A program made the translations under genes and the position numbers. A DNA stretch of 64,000 nt from NCBI GenBank assembly GCA_016209885.1, contig JACQVF010000078.1, positions 1-64,000 on the forward strand, in the 5' to 3' direction. Positions 6,144 to 14,729 of the stretch are shown here, one piece after another (the stretch's first letter is position 1; the number at the start of each line of letters is the position of its first letter). Below the pieces are notes generated by a model, which saw only the letters and a list, made by a program, of their open reading frames with translations, was not told where the DNA came from and did no database searches. This DNA comes from Gemmatimonadota bacterium. Its GTDB lineage: Bacteria; Gemmatimonadota; Gemmatimonadetes; Longimicrobiales; Gaopeijiaceae.

Positions 6144-7586
6144 TTATCGCTGCGACGACGTCGCCGCCCCGCTGGCGCGCCAGACCCCGATCCCGTTCTC
6201 GTAGACGATGCGCGTCCCGAAGGGTTCGGAAAGCTGGGCGAGCCGCTCGATGATCTTTCGTCCGGTGGCCTCGTCCGCCATGCGCGGCGTGCCGCGCTGC
6301 GAGCGCGGCGCCGTCCGCGCCATGTCGATCGGATAGAGCTTCAGCTCGACGAGCCGCTGGCCCTGGAACGTCGGCAGCGCCACGACGCTCTCGTAGTAGA
6401 TCGAGTTGGTGGGAAAGCCGATGGTGCCGCCGCGGAAGCGTGCGTCGTAGAGGTCGGAGGCGAGGGCCGAGTCCGGCAGAGCGTAGACTTCGTAGTTGTC
6501 CGACGGCATCGGGTCGATCGTCTCGTTCTGAAAGACGAAGTTCGCCAGGCTGTAGAAGATCGGCCTGCCTTTGTAGATCTCGATGCCCCGCAGCACGTGG
6601 GGCCCGTGCCCGACGTAGGCGACGGCGCCCGCGTCGATGCACTTCTTGGTCCACTCCCGGTACCAGTCGGGCGGCTCCTGATTGGTGCGGCCGGACTCGT
6701 GGGTATGGCTGGTCACGATGACGAAGTCCGCGAGCTTCGATGCGTTGCGGATCTCGCGCAGGATACGAGCCTCGTCCGAGGGGTTCACCCTCTCGACCAC
6801 CCGCATCTGCGGTCCGCGGTAGACCGTGGCGCCGAAGATGCGGAGCGGCTCGTCCTCCTGTTCCGGAAGCCGCCCGCCCGACCTCTGCGCGAGCGCCTTC
6901 AGCGTCTCGAACGTCGCGCCGTCCGCCTCGTAGCGGCGCTCGATGCGCAGGCCGTTGAGCCCGGGCCGCCCGCGCATGTCCGGCCGGGAAGCGCCGGCCC
7001 GGGACATAGGCGTGAATGTGGACGCCAGGCCGATGAGGGCTACCCGCCCCTTGGGTGTCTCGAAGTACCCGGGCCGGCTCGCCTCGCCCAGGGTCTCGCC
7101 GCTGCCCGCGTGCACGATTTGCAGCTCGTTCAGGAGCTTATTCGTCATGCGCATGCCCTCGACCCCGTAGTCGGTCGTGTGGTTGTTCGCCCGGTTGAAG
7201 AGGTCGAAGCCCACCGCCTTGAGGTCGAGCGCCGCCTCCGGCAGACCGAGCTCCCAGTTGCCGCCCTGTTCCACCTCGGGCCACCCCTTGAACTCGCTCA
7301 GCCGGAAGAACGAGAGCTCGAGGTTCAGGAACGCGGCGTCGGCGCCCCGGATGATCTCGGCGAGCCTCTGAAAGCCCGGGTCGCCGGGGTGATCGAACTG
7401 CGCGATCCGCCGAGTGATGATGGCGTCGCCCACGGCCGCGAGCGTCCAGGTCACGTCCGGTCCGGGACGGACCACCGGATTCGGCGCACGGGCCGCCGTG
7501 CGCGACTGCTGTGTCCACGCGGGCGCCGCGGACCACAGGGTGAGGATCGTTCCGATCCACAGCGTGAGGAGGTGTCGCGTTTTCAT
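6144..7586 (-). CDS. CapA/PgsA-family secreted metallophosphatase-like protein
   Basis: 480 residues from ATG 7586, chosen because it opens a clear signal peptide (MKTRHLLTLWIGTILTLWS) that the longer upstream frame would bury. The CapA fold is marked by LAAVGDAIITRRI (metal-site start), AFLNLELSFF, FDLFNRANNHTTDYGVEGM, VTSHTHESG and VAYVGHGPHVLRGIEIYKG. CapA/PgsA proteins resemble calcineurin-type phosphatases and are associated with poly-gamma-glutamate or capsule export. The substrate here is unknown. It would act outside the cytoplasmic membrane. It is followed by ydcF on the same strand and may share its transcript. Confidence 0.88.
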   Translation of the reverse strand: MKTRHLLTLWIGTILTLWSAAPAWTQQSRTAARAPNPVVRPGPDVTWTLAAVGDAIITRRIAQFDHPGDPGFQRLAEIIRGADAAFLNLELSFFRLSEFKGWPEVEQGGNWELGLPEAALDLKAVGFDLFNRANNHTTDYGVEGMRMTNKLLNELQIVHAGSGETLGEASRPGYFETPKGRVALIGLASTFTPMSRAGASRPDMRGRPGLNGLRIERRYEADGATFETLKALAQRSGGRLPEQEDEPLRIFGATVYRGPQMRVVERVNPSDEARILREIRNASKLADFVIVTSHTHESGRTNQEPPDWYREWTKKCIDAGAVAYVGHGPHVLRGIEIYKGRPIFYSLANFVFQNETIDPMPSDNYEVYALPDSALASDLYDARFRGGTIGFPTNSIYYESVVALPTFQGQRLVELKLYPIDMARTAPRSQRGTPRMADEATGRKIIERLAQLSEPFGTRIVYENGIGVWRASGAATSSQR

Positions 7587-7771
7587 GCCAGCCCTCTGCG
7601 AGAATGGTTGCGGTGCGAGCCCGGAATGCCGCCGGCGATCCACGGCGCGGCTCCGGGCGACTTCGAGCACGGAACTCCGAGATTCCGATGCCTCCGGTCT
7701 GAGACGTCGGGAGTGCCCGGGGTACAATCTGGGTGTGGGGCGCCATACCGGGCAAGAACCGCCGAGGGTCT

Positions 7772-7866
7772 ATTCCTATCCCTCCTCTCCCTCCTCGGCG
7801 CGCGTTGCGCGCAGGACGCATCGACGGTCTTGGTGCTTGACCGTACTTCTGATCGGGAGCGCTAGC
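7772..7866 (+). repeat. Half copy of the CTAG-ended fold-back repeat
   Basis: This stretch aligns with the right half of the complete element at 50674-50880. Shared features are the CTCCTCGGCGCGC block, GGACGCATCGACGGTCT and the terminal GATCGGGAGCGCTAG. The left inverted end is not recognisable. It sits in the roughly 410-base non-coding gap between the CapA gene and the truncated gene at 7998. Nothing else is seen in that gap. Confidence 0.6.
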
Positions 7867-7997
7867 CGCAGCGTGGACGCCGCGGAGCGTGACCCGGCAG
7901 GCGCGGGTGTTCCCCGCCCGCGGGGCCGCGGAGAAAGGTGGCTGTATGGACTCCGAGGGTAGAGCGGCGGAGGGCCGGGGCCTCCCGCGCCGGCTGG

Positions 7998-8278
7998 CTA
8001 CCTCACGATGGGAAACGAGAGCGCGGGGTTCTCGTTGACGATCCACTCGATCGTCCTGCCGGGCTGAACCAGGATGCGATCCGAGATGTGGCTCCATCCG
8101 CCGCCGATGGGATCGATGAGGAGCTGAACCTCGCCGGCTTCCCCGAGCACCGAGCCCGGAATCTCGAACACGGCGGCGTTCATGCTGGTCACGGCGCCCA
8201 GGCGGAACCGAAGCCCCGAACGCACCACGTAGACCCGAATGTCTTGCCTGTTGTAGTTCGTCACGAGCACACCCACGC
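7998..8278 (-). pseudogene. 3' fragment of a secreted beta-sandwich-like protein
   Basis: The last ~93 codons (VGVLVTNYNRQDIRVYVVRS ... GRTIEWIVNENPALS) resemble the C-terminal part of small secreted or lipoprotein-type hypothetical proteins, strand-rich with a GxTIEW motif. No start, signal peptide or lipobox precedes it: upstream of 8278 the frame becomes unrelated sequence that is the complement of another truncated gene. The 5' end has therefore been lost. It faces away from the fragment at 8280, and both break at the same hairpin. Confidence 0.5.
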
Positions 8279-8279
8279 G

Positions 8280-8516
8280 CTCGTGGCGCGCGTAGGCCGG
8301 CCGTATGTGCTCGTGCCCGCGTACTGGCTGCTGGAGCGGCTGCCGGCCATGCGCGCGGGCGCTCGCCGGCTGGGTCTCGTGACGCTGGAGCAGATGGTGC
8401 GTGCGCTCAGCGCGGCTGTCGAGCATCCGCCTCGCGGCGTGCGTATCCTCTCCGTTCCTGACATCCGCGCCGCCATGCCGCTGCCCGCGCGGCCCTTGGA
8501 ACGCGGTGCACGCTAG
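8280..8516 (+). pseudogene. 3' fragment of an NAD(P)H-binding SDR-like protein
   Basis: The final ~78 codons (RPYVLVPAYWLLERLPAMRA ... LGLVTLEQMVRALSAAVEHP) match the C-terminus of atypical short-chain dehydrogenase/NAD(P)H-binding proteins. The glycine-rich Rossmann motif and everything upstream are absent. The frame continues leftward only as a shadow of the minus-strand fragment. The gene has lost its 5' end at about 8280, at the hairpin CACGAGC/GCTCGTG (8262-8285). Confidence 0.5.
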
Positions 8517-8622
8517 CTCTTCAGCGAATCTGGTTGGGGGCGCTCAAGACGCACCGATCGGAGCGTGTCGCCGAGGCCGCGGGCGAGCCGCGGACGGCTA
8601 CGAGCCCCGGCGCTGCGCGGGC

Positions 8623-9396
8623 CTATCCGCCGCCGGCCCAGGGGCCCACGAGGAAGGGCGTGCTGGTGGGCTGCGGCGATCCGCCCGCCGGCTCCTCGGT
8701 CACGGCGCTCAGCTCGAGTTCAATGCCGGCAGGAACGTCCAGGGCGAGGGTGGCGCGGCCCTCCGGCGCGGTATTGAAGGTCCCCAGGCTCACAGGGCGC
8801 TGGCCGCGGGGGATCCCCCAGAGCTGGTAGGTGCGACCGGGCGCCGCCGGCGGCAGGTTGAACGCCACCACGACCACCACGTTCTTCTCCGGATTCCAGA
8901 ACAGGCGGGCCGAGGGCGGCGCGCCGGTCGCCGCGAGCGCGGCGGTGCGAAGCTCGGGGCCGAACAGCGCGGAAACGAGCGAGTCCCGGCGCGCCAGGAC
9001 GGAATCGCGAGCGGCGAGCGCGCTGCGCGCTTCCGCATAGCTGCGCTCCAGGGCCAGCCGCTCACCGCGGCCTCGCCAGTAGGCTACGCCGGCCGTGACG
9101 GCGAGCACGACGGATGCTGCCGCCGCGAGCCATGGCACCGGTGCGGCGACGCGCGCGGGGCGCGGGAGTGGCCGCACCCGCCTGGCCTCATCCAGGATGC
9201 GCTGTCGCAGGCGGGCGGGTGGCTCGGCCGGGGGTGCCGCGTACGCCAGCGCGCCGGCGACCTCGCGTAACTCGCGGACCTCCCGCCTACAGGTCTCGCA
9301 CTCCGCGAGGTGCGCCTCGAAGGAGCTCAGCTCCTCCGGGTCGAGGGCGCCCAGGGCATAGGGCGCAGCCAGCTCGAGCCAGTCATGCGCGCTCAT
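8623..9396 (-). CDS. Anti-sigma factor, RskA-like (anti-sigma-K)
   Basis: 257 residues from ATG 9396, which overlaps the sigma-factor stop as ATGA. The N-terminal zinc-binding anti-sigma domain shows HLAECETCRREV (about 30-41). One membrane helix follows near 93-115 (APVPWLAAAASVVLAVTAG). The outer part contains a coiled segment and an RskA C-terminal domain (NVVVVVAFNLPPAAPGRTYQ, LWGIPRGQRPVSLGTF). Such proteins sequester their ECF sigma factor at the membrane and release it after proteolysis. Operon order sigma then anti-sigma is standard for the SigK/RskA group. Confidence 0.92.
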   Translation of the reverse strand: MSAHDWLELAAPYALGALDPEELSSFEAHLAECETCRREVRELREVAGALAYAAPPAEPPARLRQRILDEARRVRPLPRPARVAAPVPWLAAAASVVLAVTAGVAYWRGRGERLALERSYAEARSALAARDSVLARRDSLVSALFGPELRTAALAATGAPPSARLFWNPEKNVVVVVAFNLPPAAPGRTYQLWGIPRGQRPVSLGTFNTAPEGRATLALDVPAGIELELSAVTEEPAGGSPQPTSTPFLVGPWAGGG

Positions 9397-9995
9397 CGCC
9401 CTGCCTCGAAGGATGCCGCGCTCAACGCCTGGCGCAGCTTCTCCATGCCGGCCCTCATCCGTGTCTTCACGGTCCCTAGCGGCTCCCCGAGCGCCCGCGC
9501 GATCTCGCTCTGAGAGAGCCCCGTGAAATAGGCCAGCTCCAGGACTCGCCGCTGCGCCTCCGGAAGCTCCGCCAGGCTTCGTTCCACCAGCCGGCGTGTC
9601 TCCTCGCGCTCGGTGCCGCGCTCGGGCTCGTGACCCGGCGTGGCGAGCGCCACGGCGAAGCCCCTGGCGTCCTCCGTCGCCGCCCGTTCCAGGAGCCGCT
9701 CGTGGCGCCGTCGCGAGCGCAGCCGGTCGAGGGCGCGGCTTCGCGTGATCGTGATCAGCCAGGCGAGAGCGCTGCCGCGGGCGGGATCGAAGCCGGCGGC
9801 AGTATTCCATAGCTGCACGAACGCGTCGGCCACGATCTCCTCGGCGTCCGCGGGATCCCGGAGGATGCCGCAAGCGACGGAGTACGCGGTGGCCCCGTGC
9901 CGATCGTAGAGCTCTCCGAGGGCACGGTCCTCGCCCGCGGCCATGCGGTTTACCAGCGCGCTGTCCGATGGAGCTTCCCGCTGCGGACTTGCCAT
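9393..9995 (-). CDS. ECF RNA polymerase sigma factor (SigK-like)
   Basis: 200 residues from ATG 9995, with AGGAG four bases upstream. Region 2 is visible (ALGELYDRHGATAYSVACGI, DPADAEEIVADAFVQLW, then SALAWLITITRSRALDRLR) and region 4 (SLAELPEAQRRVLELAYFTG, LSQSEIARALGEPLGTVKTR). It directs transcription of its regulon when freed from the overlapping RskA-like anti-sigma. The TPR and DUF4331 genes lie upstream on the same strand and may be regulated with it. Longer upstream frame sequence is arginine/proline-rich and not part of the protein. Confidence 0.93.
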   Translation of the reverse strand: MASPQREAPSDSALVNRMAAGEDRALGELYDRHGATAYSVACGILRDPADAEEIVADAFVQLWNTAAGFDPARGSALAWLITITRSRALDRLRSRRRHERLLERAATEDARGFAVALATPGHEPERGTEREETRRLVERSLAELPEAQRRVLELAYFTGLSQSEIARALGEPLGTVKTRMRAGMEKLRQALSAASFEAGR

Positions 9996-10406
9996 ACGCT
10001 CCTGACGCCAGGCGTCTTCCGCACGGTGCGACACTCCAACATTGCTGCCGAGGAAAGCTCCGGCAACGGTCGCGATCGCCGCAGGATCCGTCACCATCAC
10101 CCGCCCGCTCCAGAGGCCGTATGTGCCCGGCCGAGGCCCGTGCTCGTGTACTGCGCCTGCCAGTGCCATCAATACAGAGTACGCTGGGCGGCTGCGCCCC
10201 GGATTCTCGGGGGGTCGCCTGGAGGCGAGGGTTGGGGGGATCGCGGCCGACCACGCAGGCAGCTTCCGGAACGGAACCGCGGCCTGGAGGCCTTCGCGGC
10301 GCCAACCTGCGTGCAGAGGGGTGGTCGACGCGCGGATCTCGCGGACGGGCGGGAGCCCGAGGCTGGGCGTATGGAGGACCACCCGCCGGCGCGTGGAGCT
10401 GGCCGG
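9996..10406. other. Intergenic, no gene; probable sigma-operon promoter region
   Basis: 411 bases between the sigma start and the end of the TPR gene. Open frames here are shadows with Arg/Pro-rich composition. It should hold the promoter of the sigma/anti-sigma operon, but no convincing -35/-10 pair was picked out by eye. Confidence 0.5.
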
Positions 10407-11750
10407 CTACTGCCTCTCCAGCTCCCGGAGCTCCCGGAGCACGCGCCGCGACTCTTCCACCTGGAAGGGGTGGAAGTACGGGTTTGTCTCGAGTGCCGCG
10501 CGCAGGTACGACCGGGCGGCCGTGTTCGAGCCGAGTGCTTGCTCGATCATCCCCGCGTGGAAGAAGATCATGGCGTCCACGGTCCCCAGCCGCAACGCCT
10601 GCCGCATCGCGAGCCGAGCACCCGCATAATCTCCCGTTCGGTAGAGCGCCCAGGCGAGCTGGTCATAGCCGTAGACGTCCTGGCGGCCGCGGATCTCCTC
10701 GCGCAGGAGCGCCAGCGCCTCGGGCAGGCGCCACCGGTGGTCGAGCAGGAAAAGCGTCCACTGCCGATTGTACGGCTCCGGCCGCTTGACGCCGGCGGCG
10801 TCCGCGCGGCGCCAATAGGCCTCAGCGCGGGCAATGTCGCCGAGCGCGGCGTAACCATCGCCGACCAATCCCAGGGTCGCGATGTCGGCGCCTGCGCCCG
10901 CGCGCTCGCCGTAACGGATCGCCTCGCGCCAGTGCCGGCGCGCGGCCGCCAGCCGGGCGGCGGCGGCGAGCAGCCGCGGGTCGTCGGGCGCGACGTCCAG
11001 CCCGCGTTCCAGCACACGCCTGGCTTCACGGAGCCGGCCGTAGCGGAGCGCGAAGTCCGCCACGCGAAGGTGGAACCAGGCGACCTGCTCGCGGGGCAGG
11101 TCCTTGCGCCGCGCCGCCTCGTCTCGTGCGGCTCCCAGGACCTTCCACGCCTCGCCCGGCCGCCCCTCCAGCTCCGCCCAGCGCGCCAGTCGCGGCGCGA
11201 CCGCCAGGTTGTCGCGCGCGGCGAAGAGCGCCCGGAACGTAGCGCGCGCGTCGTCGTAGTGCCCCAGCTCGAGCTGGATCTCGCCGAGCAAGGCGCGGTA
11301 CGACGGTCTCTCCGGCTCGAGCGCGACCAGCGCCTCGGCCGCGTCGAGCGCTTCCGCAAACCGGTGCTGAGCCAGCAGGCTGGAGGCAAGGGCCAGGTGC
11401 GCCTTGCCGTTGCGGAAGGAGCGCAGAGCGAGCGACGCCCGGGCGTAATCCTCGGCGCGGCGATAGTCCTCGACCGCGCTGGTCTCTCGCGCTCGCTGGA
11501 GGTACAGCGCCGCGAGCTGGGCCCGATCCGCCGCCGAGTAGGCGTCACGCTGCGCGCGCTCCGCGTAGAACGCGATGTTGCGATCGCGGTGCTCGATGTC
11601 CGACGTTCGCGCCGAGACCTCCGGGGTCGCCCCGCTCCGGCTCGGCTCGGCTCCGCTGAGACACGCCAGGCTGCGGTTCGCCCACACGCCGGTGGCGGCG
11701 CCCGCGACGGCGAGGGCCAGGATCGGGACGAGGACAAACGTTCTGCTCAT
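10407..11750 (-). CDS. Secreted or membrane-tethered TPR protein
   Basis: 447 residues from ATG 11750 (GGAGG just upstream). An N-terminal hydrophobic segment (MSRTFVLVPILALAVAGA) acts as signal or anchor. The rest is built of tetratricopeptide-like helix pairs, for example LAALYLQRARETSAVEDYRR, AHLALASSLLAQHRFAEALD, YRALLGEIQLELGHYDDARA and YDQLAWALYRTGDYAGARLA. TPRs mediate protein-protein contacts. It follows the two DUF4331 genes on the same strand; I recall DUF4331 and TPR genes occurring side by side in other bacteria, so a shared function with them is likely but undefined. Confidence 0.85.
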   Translation of the reverse strand: MSRTFVLVPILALAVAGAATGVWANRSLACLSGAEPSRSGATPEVSARTSDIEHRDRNIAFYAERAQRDAYSAADRAQLAALYLQRARETSAVEDYRRAEDYARASLALRSFRNGKAHLALASSLLAQHRFAEALDAAEALVALEPERPSYRALLGEIQLELGHYDDARATFRALFAARDNLAVAPRLARWAELEGRPGEAWKVLGAARDEAARRKDLPREQVAWFHLRVADFALRYGRLREARRVLERGLDVAPDDPRLLAAAARLAAARRHWREAIRYGERAGAGADIATLGLVGDGYAALGDIARAEAYWRRADAAGVKRPEPYNRQWTLFLLDHRWRLPEALALLREEIRGRQDVYGYDQLAWALYRTGDYAGARLAMRQALRLGTVDAMIFFHAGMIEQALGSNTAARSYLRAALETNPYFHPFQVEESRRVLRELRELERQ

Positions 11751-11818
11751 GGGCCCTCCGGTGGGGAGGAGGTCCCACCGCCAGGCGGTGGGGACCTCCG
11801 CCGGTTCATGTGAGGGGA

Positions 11819-12397
11819 TCACTGCGTGGGGGCGGCGAGGTAGGGGAAGCTCGTGCCGAACGACTTGTCGTTCGCCGACACGTTGTCGCTGGTCAGGCCG
11901 GGCGAGACGTTCTCGTTCGCCCCCTGGACGCCGAAAGCGACCAGCAGGTCGCCGAAAATCGCCTTGAGGCCGATGTCGACGACATCGTCCGACAGCTTCC
12001 GGCCGCCGTAGCCGCCGCCGACCCAGCTCAGCCAGCCGGCCCCCGAGCCGGGCTTGTCGGTCTGCACGATCAGCATGTCGGGGATGAGCACCGCTGAGAT
12101 GGTCGCTGCGACCGTGCCCTTGCGGCCGGCCACGCCGCTAACGAACGCCTCGACCTTCTCCTTGAAGGCGTTGCCGACGTCGGTGCTCGGGTCCGTGGTG
12201 TTGTGGAACCCGTGGTCCCTCTTGGGGAACGTGACCTCGCTCACCAGCGGGTTGCCCAGCCGCTCGACCTGGACGAAGACCCGGTCGAGATCCGGCGACA
12301 CGATGTCCTCGTCATCGTCGCAGCCGGCGGCCACCAGCGCGATCCCGAGCGCCGCAGCGGCCAGCCAACGCGTCTTGCCTTGCCACATGTGCCACAT
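11819..12397 (-). CDS. DUF4331-related lipoprotein
   Basis: 192 residues. AAAGGAG precedes the ATG at 12397. A signal peptide ends in a lipobox (ALVAAGC), so the mature protein should be lipid-anchored through its Cys. The body (VERLGNPLVSEVTFPKRDHG ... GLTSDNVSANDKSFGTSFPY) resembles the C-terminal half of DUF4331 proteins. It follows the other DUF4331 protein by about 60 bases. Together the two may correspond to the two halves of longer DUF4331 proteins found elsewhere. No reaction is known. Confidence 0.75.
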   Translation of the reverse strand: MWHMWQGKTRWLAAAALGIALVAAGCDDDEDIVSPDLDRVFVQVERLGNPLVSEVTFPKRDHGFHNTTDPSTDVGNAFKEKVEAFVSGVAGRKGTVAATISAVLIPDMLIVQTDKPGSGAGWLSWVGGGYGGRKLSDDVVDIGLKAIFGDLLVAFGVQGANENVSPGLTSDNVSANDKSFGTSFPYLAAPTQ

Positions 12398-12455
12398 GGC
12401 AGAACTCCTTTCCTGTCGGTTCCTGTCGGTGGATCGTTGCGGGGGGTCCGGCCGC

Positions 12456-13184
12456 TCAGCGGCTGATCGTCCCCGAGATGCCGAGCTTCGTGCTGCCGCC
12501 GGCCGTGAGCTGCGACTCCGGCAGCTCGATGACGATGGCCAGCGTGTTGATCGACTTGAGGAAGTCCACGCCGGGGTTGCGGAACGAGCTCGCGCTCGCG
12601 GTGGCCGGCAGCTTCGAGAGCTCGCCCGTCACCGGCTTACGGTCCGGCACGATGCGGAAGAATTGCTCCAGGTCGATGAAGAAGGGGTCGTCTCGCAGCC
12701 CGGCGAAGACCTGCATTCCGGTGGAGGAGCCGAGGGTCTCGCCGATCCGGCCTCTGACCGACGGGCTCCCCTTCACCAGCGTGTTCCGCGTGCCCACCTC
12801 GCCGGGCGCCGCTGGCCCGCGGACCTCCACCGTCTGGCTGCTTCCTTCGCCGCGGAAGGTGACCTGGATCACCCGGTCCGCGCGCGCGTCCCCGTTGTTG
12901 TCGATCTTGAACTGGTACAGCAGGTTGGGGTCGAAGGACGCTCCGCTCGACTGCGCCGGCGTGAGCGGGGACGATGTCGTCATCGCCAGCACGATTCGGT
13001 CGTCATTCGAGCCCGGGAACGCGTAGACATCGTTGATGTCCATCCGCGGGCTGAGCTCGACCTCGGGCGTGTCCTGGTGGTCCGACGCGATCGAGCGGGT
13101 CACGACGGCCAGGGCGCCCAGCCCCGCTGCCGCCGCCAGGACGGCCCAAAGGCTGCCCCCGCGCGTGTGCGGTGTGATTCTCAT
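12456..13184 (-). CDS. DUF4331 domain secreted protein
   Basis: 242 residues. GGAGGAGGT sits immediately before ATG 13184. A signal peptide/anchor spans about 10-33 (GGSLWAVLAAAAGLGALAVV). The mature start SDHQDTPEVELSPRMDINDV and YAFPGSNDDRIVLAMTTSS, then NLLYQFKIDNNGDARADRVI, are hallmark DUF4331 sequences. Function is unknown for the family. It heads a likely operon with the DUF4331-like lipoprotein and the TPR protein. The 5' leader contains an inverted repeat (GGGTGTC/GACACCC, about 13201-13229) that could form an RNA hairpin or bind a regulator. Confidence 0.85.
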   Translation of the reverse strand: MRITPHTRGGSLWAVLAAAAGLGALAVVTRSIASDHQDTPEVELSPRMDINDVYAFPGSNDDRIVLAMTTSSPLTPAQSSGASFDPNLLYQFKIDNNGDARADRVIQVTFRGEGSSQTVEVRGPAAPGEVGTRNTLVKGSPSVRGRIGETLGSSTGMQVFAGLRDDPFFIDLEQFFRIVPDRKPVTGELSKLPATASASSFRNPGVDFLKSINTLAIVIELPESQLTAGGSTKLGISGTISR

Positions 13185-13477
13185 GACCTCCTCCGAGAAG
13201 TGGGTGTCCGGTTACCCCGGTAGACACCCATCCTACGACGGCCGCATTCGATCGGATTGCCGCCGGAGCGGGAGCACGGGAGACGCTGAGCCGGGGAGGG
13301 GGACCGTCCGAGGAGCCGGGAGCGGCGCTCCGAGCGGCGGAGCGACGCCGCGAGCGGCAGAAAAGTTCCCGCGCCATCCGGGTTCAAGCCCTGTGCCGCA
13401 GCTTGACTCGGATCGCGGTGCCGTGCACCGTACTCCTTGCTGCAGCCTCGTCCCTCCATTTTGGCCGGAGCGATGCT

Positions 13478-14671
13478 ATGAACCAGCCGACTCGGGCGAG
13501 CGGGAGCTCAAGGTTCGTCTTGCCGCTGGCGATCTCGCTGGCCGCGGCGAGTGGGCTCGCGGCGCAGGCCGCTCCGGACAGCGGCGTGTTCGTGGTACGC
13601 CTGGGCGCGGATACGACTGCGGTGGAACGCTACGTGCGTACGGCGGAGCGACTCCACGCGGTCGCCGTGACGCGCTCACCGCGCACCATGGTCCGCGAGC
13701 TCACGCTCACGTTCGGCCCCGACGGCCGCGTGCGGCGCTATGAGATCGCGGTCCGCGACCCGGCGGCCGCGCCCGGTGCGCCGCCCACTCAGACGAGCGT
13801 CATGACGTTCGAGGGCGACAGCATCACCGTGGTGACGACGGAGCGCGGGTCCACGCGCACGCGACGCATGGCGGCCGGCCGCCCGGACGTGATCCCGCGG
13901 ACGCTCACCTTCTTCTCGCTCCAGGAGACGGCGCTCGTACGCGCGCTGGAGAGCGGCCGCACCACCATCTACATGCTGGAGGATGAGCCGGTCTCCATCG
14001 CGCTGCGGCGCATGGGCCGGGACTCGGTCGCGCTGGAGACACCGGATCTGGGGCGCTGGCTCGCGCGCGTCGACGCCCGGGGCCGGATCGTGGGGATGAA
14101 GGCGGGCGACCTCGGGACCACCGTGGAGCGTGCCGGCTGGCTCGACATCGAGGCGGTCGCCCGGCAGTACGCCGACCGCGACGCACGCGGGATGGGGCTG
14201 GGCACGCTGTCGCCCCGGGATACCGTGGTGGCCAGCGTCCAGCGGGCGAAGCTTACCGTGGACTACGGGCGGCCCGCCAGGCGCGGCCGCGTGATCTTCG
14301 GCGGGCTGGTGCCGTGGAACCGCGTGTGGCGCACGGGCGCGAACCAGGCCACCCACTTCAGCACGGACCAGCCGCTCGCCGTGGGCGGAGCCACGATCCC
14401 GGCCGGGACCTACACGCTCTACACGATCCCGGCGCCCGAGGGCTGGACGCTCATCATCAACAGGCAGACGGGGCAAGCGGGCACGGAGTACGACGAGAAG
14501 CAGGATCTCGCTCGCCTGAGCATGCAGATCCGGACCCTGGATGACCCTGTGGAGCGGCTCACCATCGTGATCGAGGAGTCGCAGGAGGGCGGCGTCCTCA
14601 AGCTGAGGTGGGACAGGACGGAGGCCTGGGTCCCGTTCATCGTCGTGCGGGGCACGCCCCGCGAGCGATGA
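13478..14671 (+). CDS. DUF2911 domain secreted protein
   Basis: 397 residues from ATG 13478, chosen because GGAG lies 8 bases upstream and the signal peptide (RFVLPLAISLAAASGLAAQ) starts there; a longer in-frame start at 13403 is possible. The C-terminal half is DUF2911: SVQRAKLTVDYGRPARRGRV, IFGGLVPWNRVWRTGANQAT, then TIPAGTYTLYTIPAPEGWTL and IINRQTG. This family is common in Gemmatimonadota and Bacteroidota secretomes; its biochemical role is not known. The N-terminal half (residues about 30-250) is not recognised. It is convergent with the BNR protein at 14730. Confidence 0.85.
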   Translation: MNQPTRASGSSRFVLPLAISLAAASGLAAQAAPDSGVFVVRLGADTTAVERYVRTAERLHAVAVTRSPRTMVRELTLTFGPDGRVRRYEIAVRDPAAAPGAPPTQTSVMTFEGDSITVVTTERGSTRTRRMAAGRPDVIPRTLTFFSLQETALVRALESGRTTIYMLEDEPVSIALRRMGRDSVALETPDLGRWLARVDARGRIVGMKAGDLGTTVERAGWLDIEAVARQYADRDARGMGLGTLSPRDTVVASVQRAKLTVDYGRPARRGRVIFGGLVPWNRVWRTGANQATHFSTDQPLAVGGATIPAGTYTLYTIPAPEGWTLIINRQTGQAGTEYDEKQDLARLSMQIRTLDDPVERLTIVIEESQEGGVLKLRWDRTEAWVPFIVVRGTPRER

Positions 14672-14729
14672 TCCGGTAGCAGCTTCGTCCGCGCCCGCGG
14701 ACCATGCACCCGGCCGTCGGACCGGGACT

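Noticed and set aside
10069-10382. Upstream extension of the ECF sigma factor
   Set aside because: The extension is low-complexity Arg/Pro sequence, and the AGGAG-supported ATG at 9995 fits the family's length.
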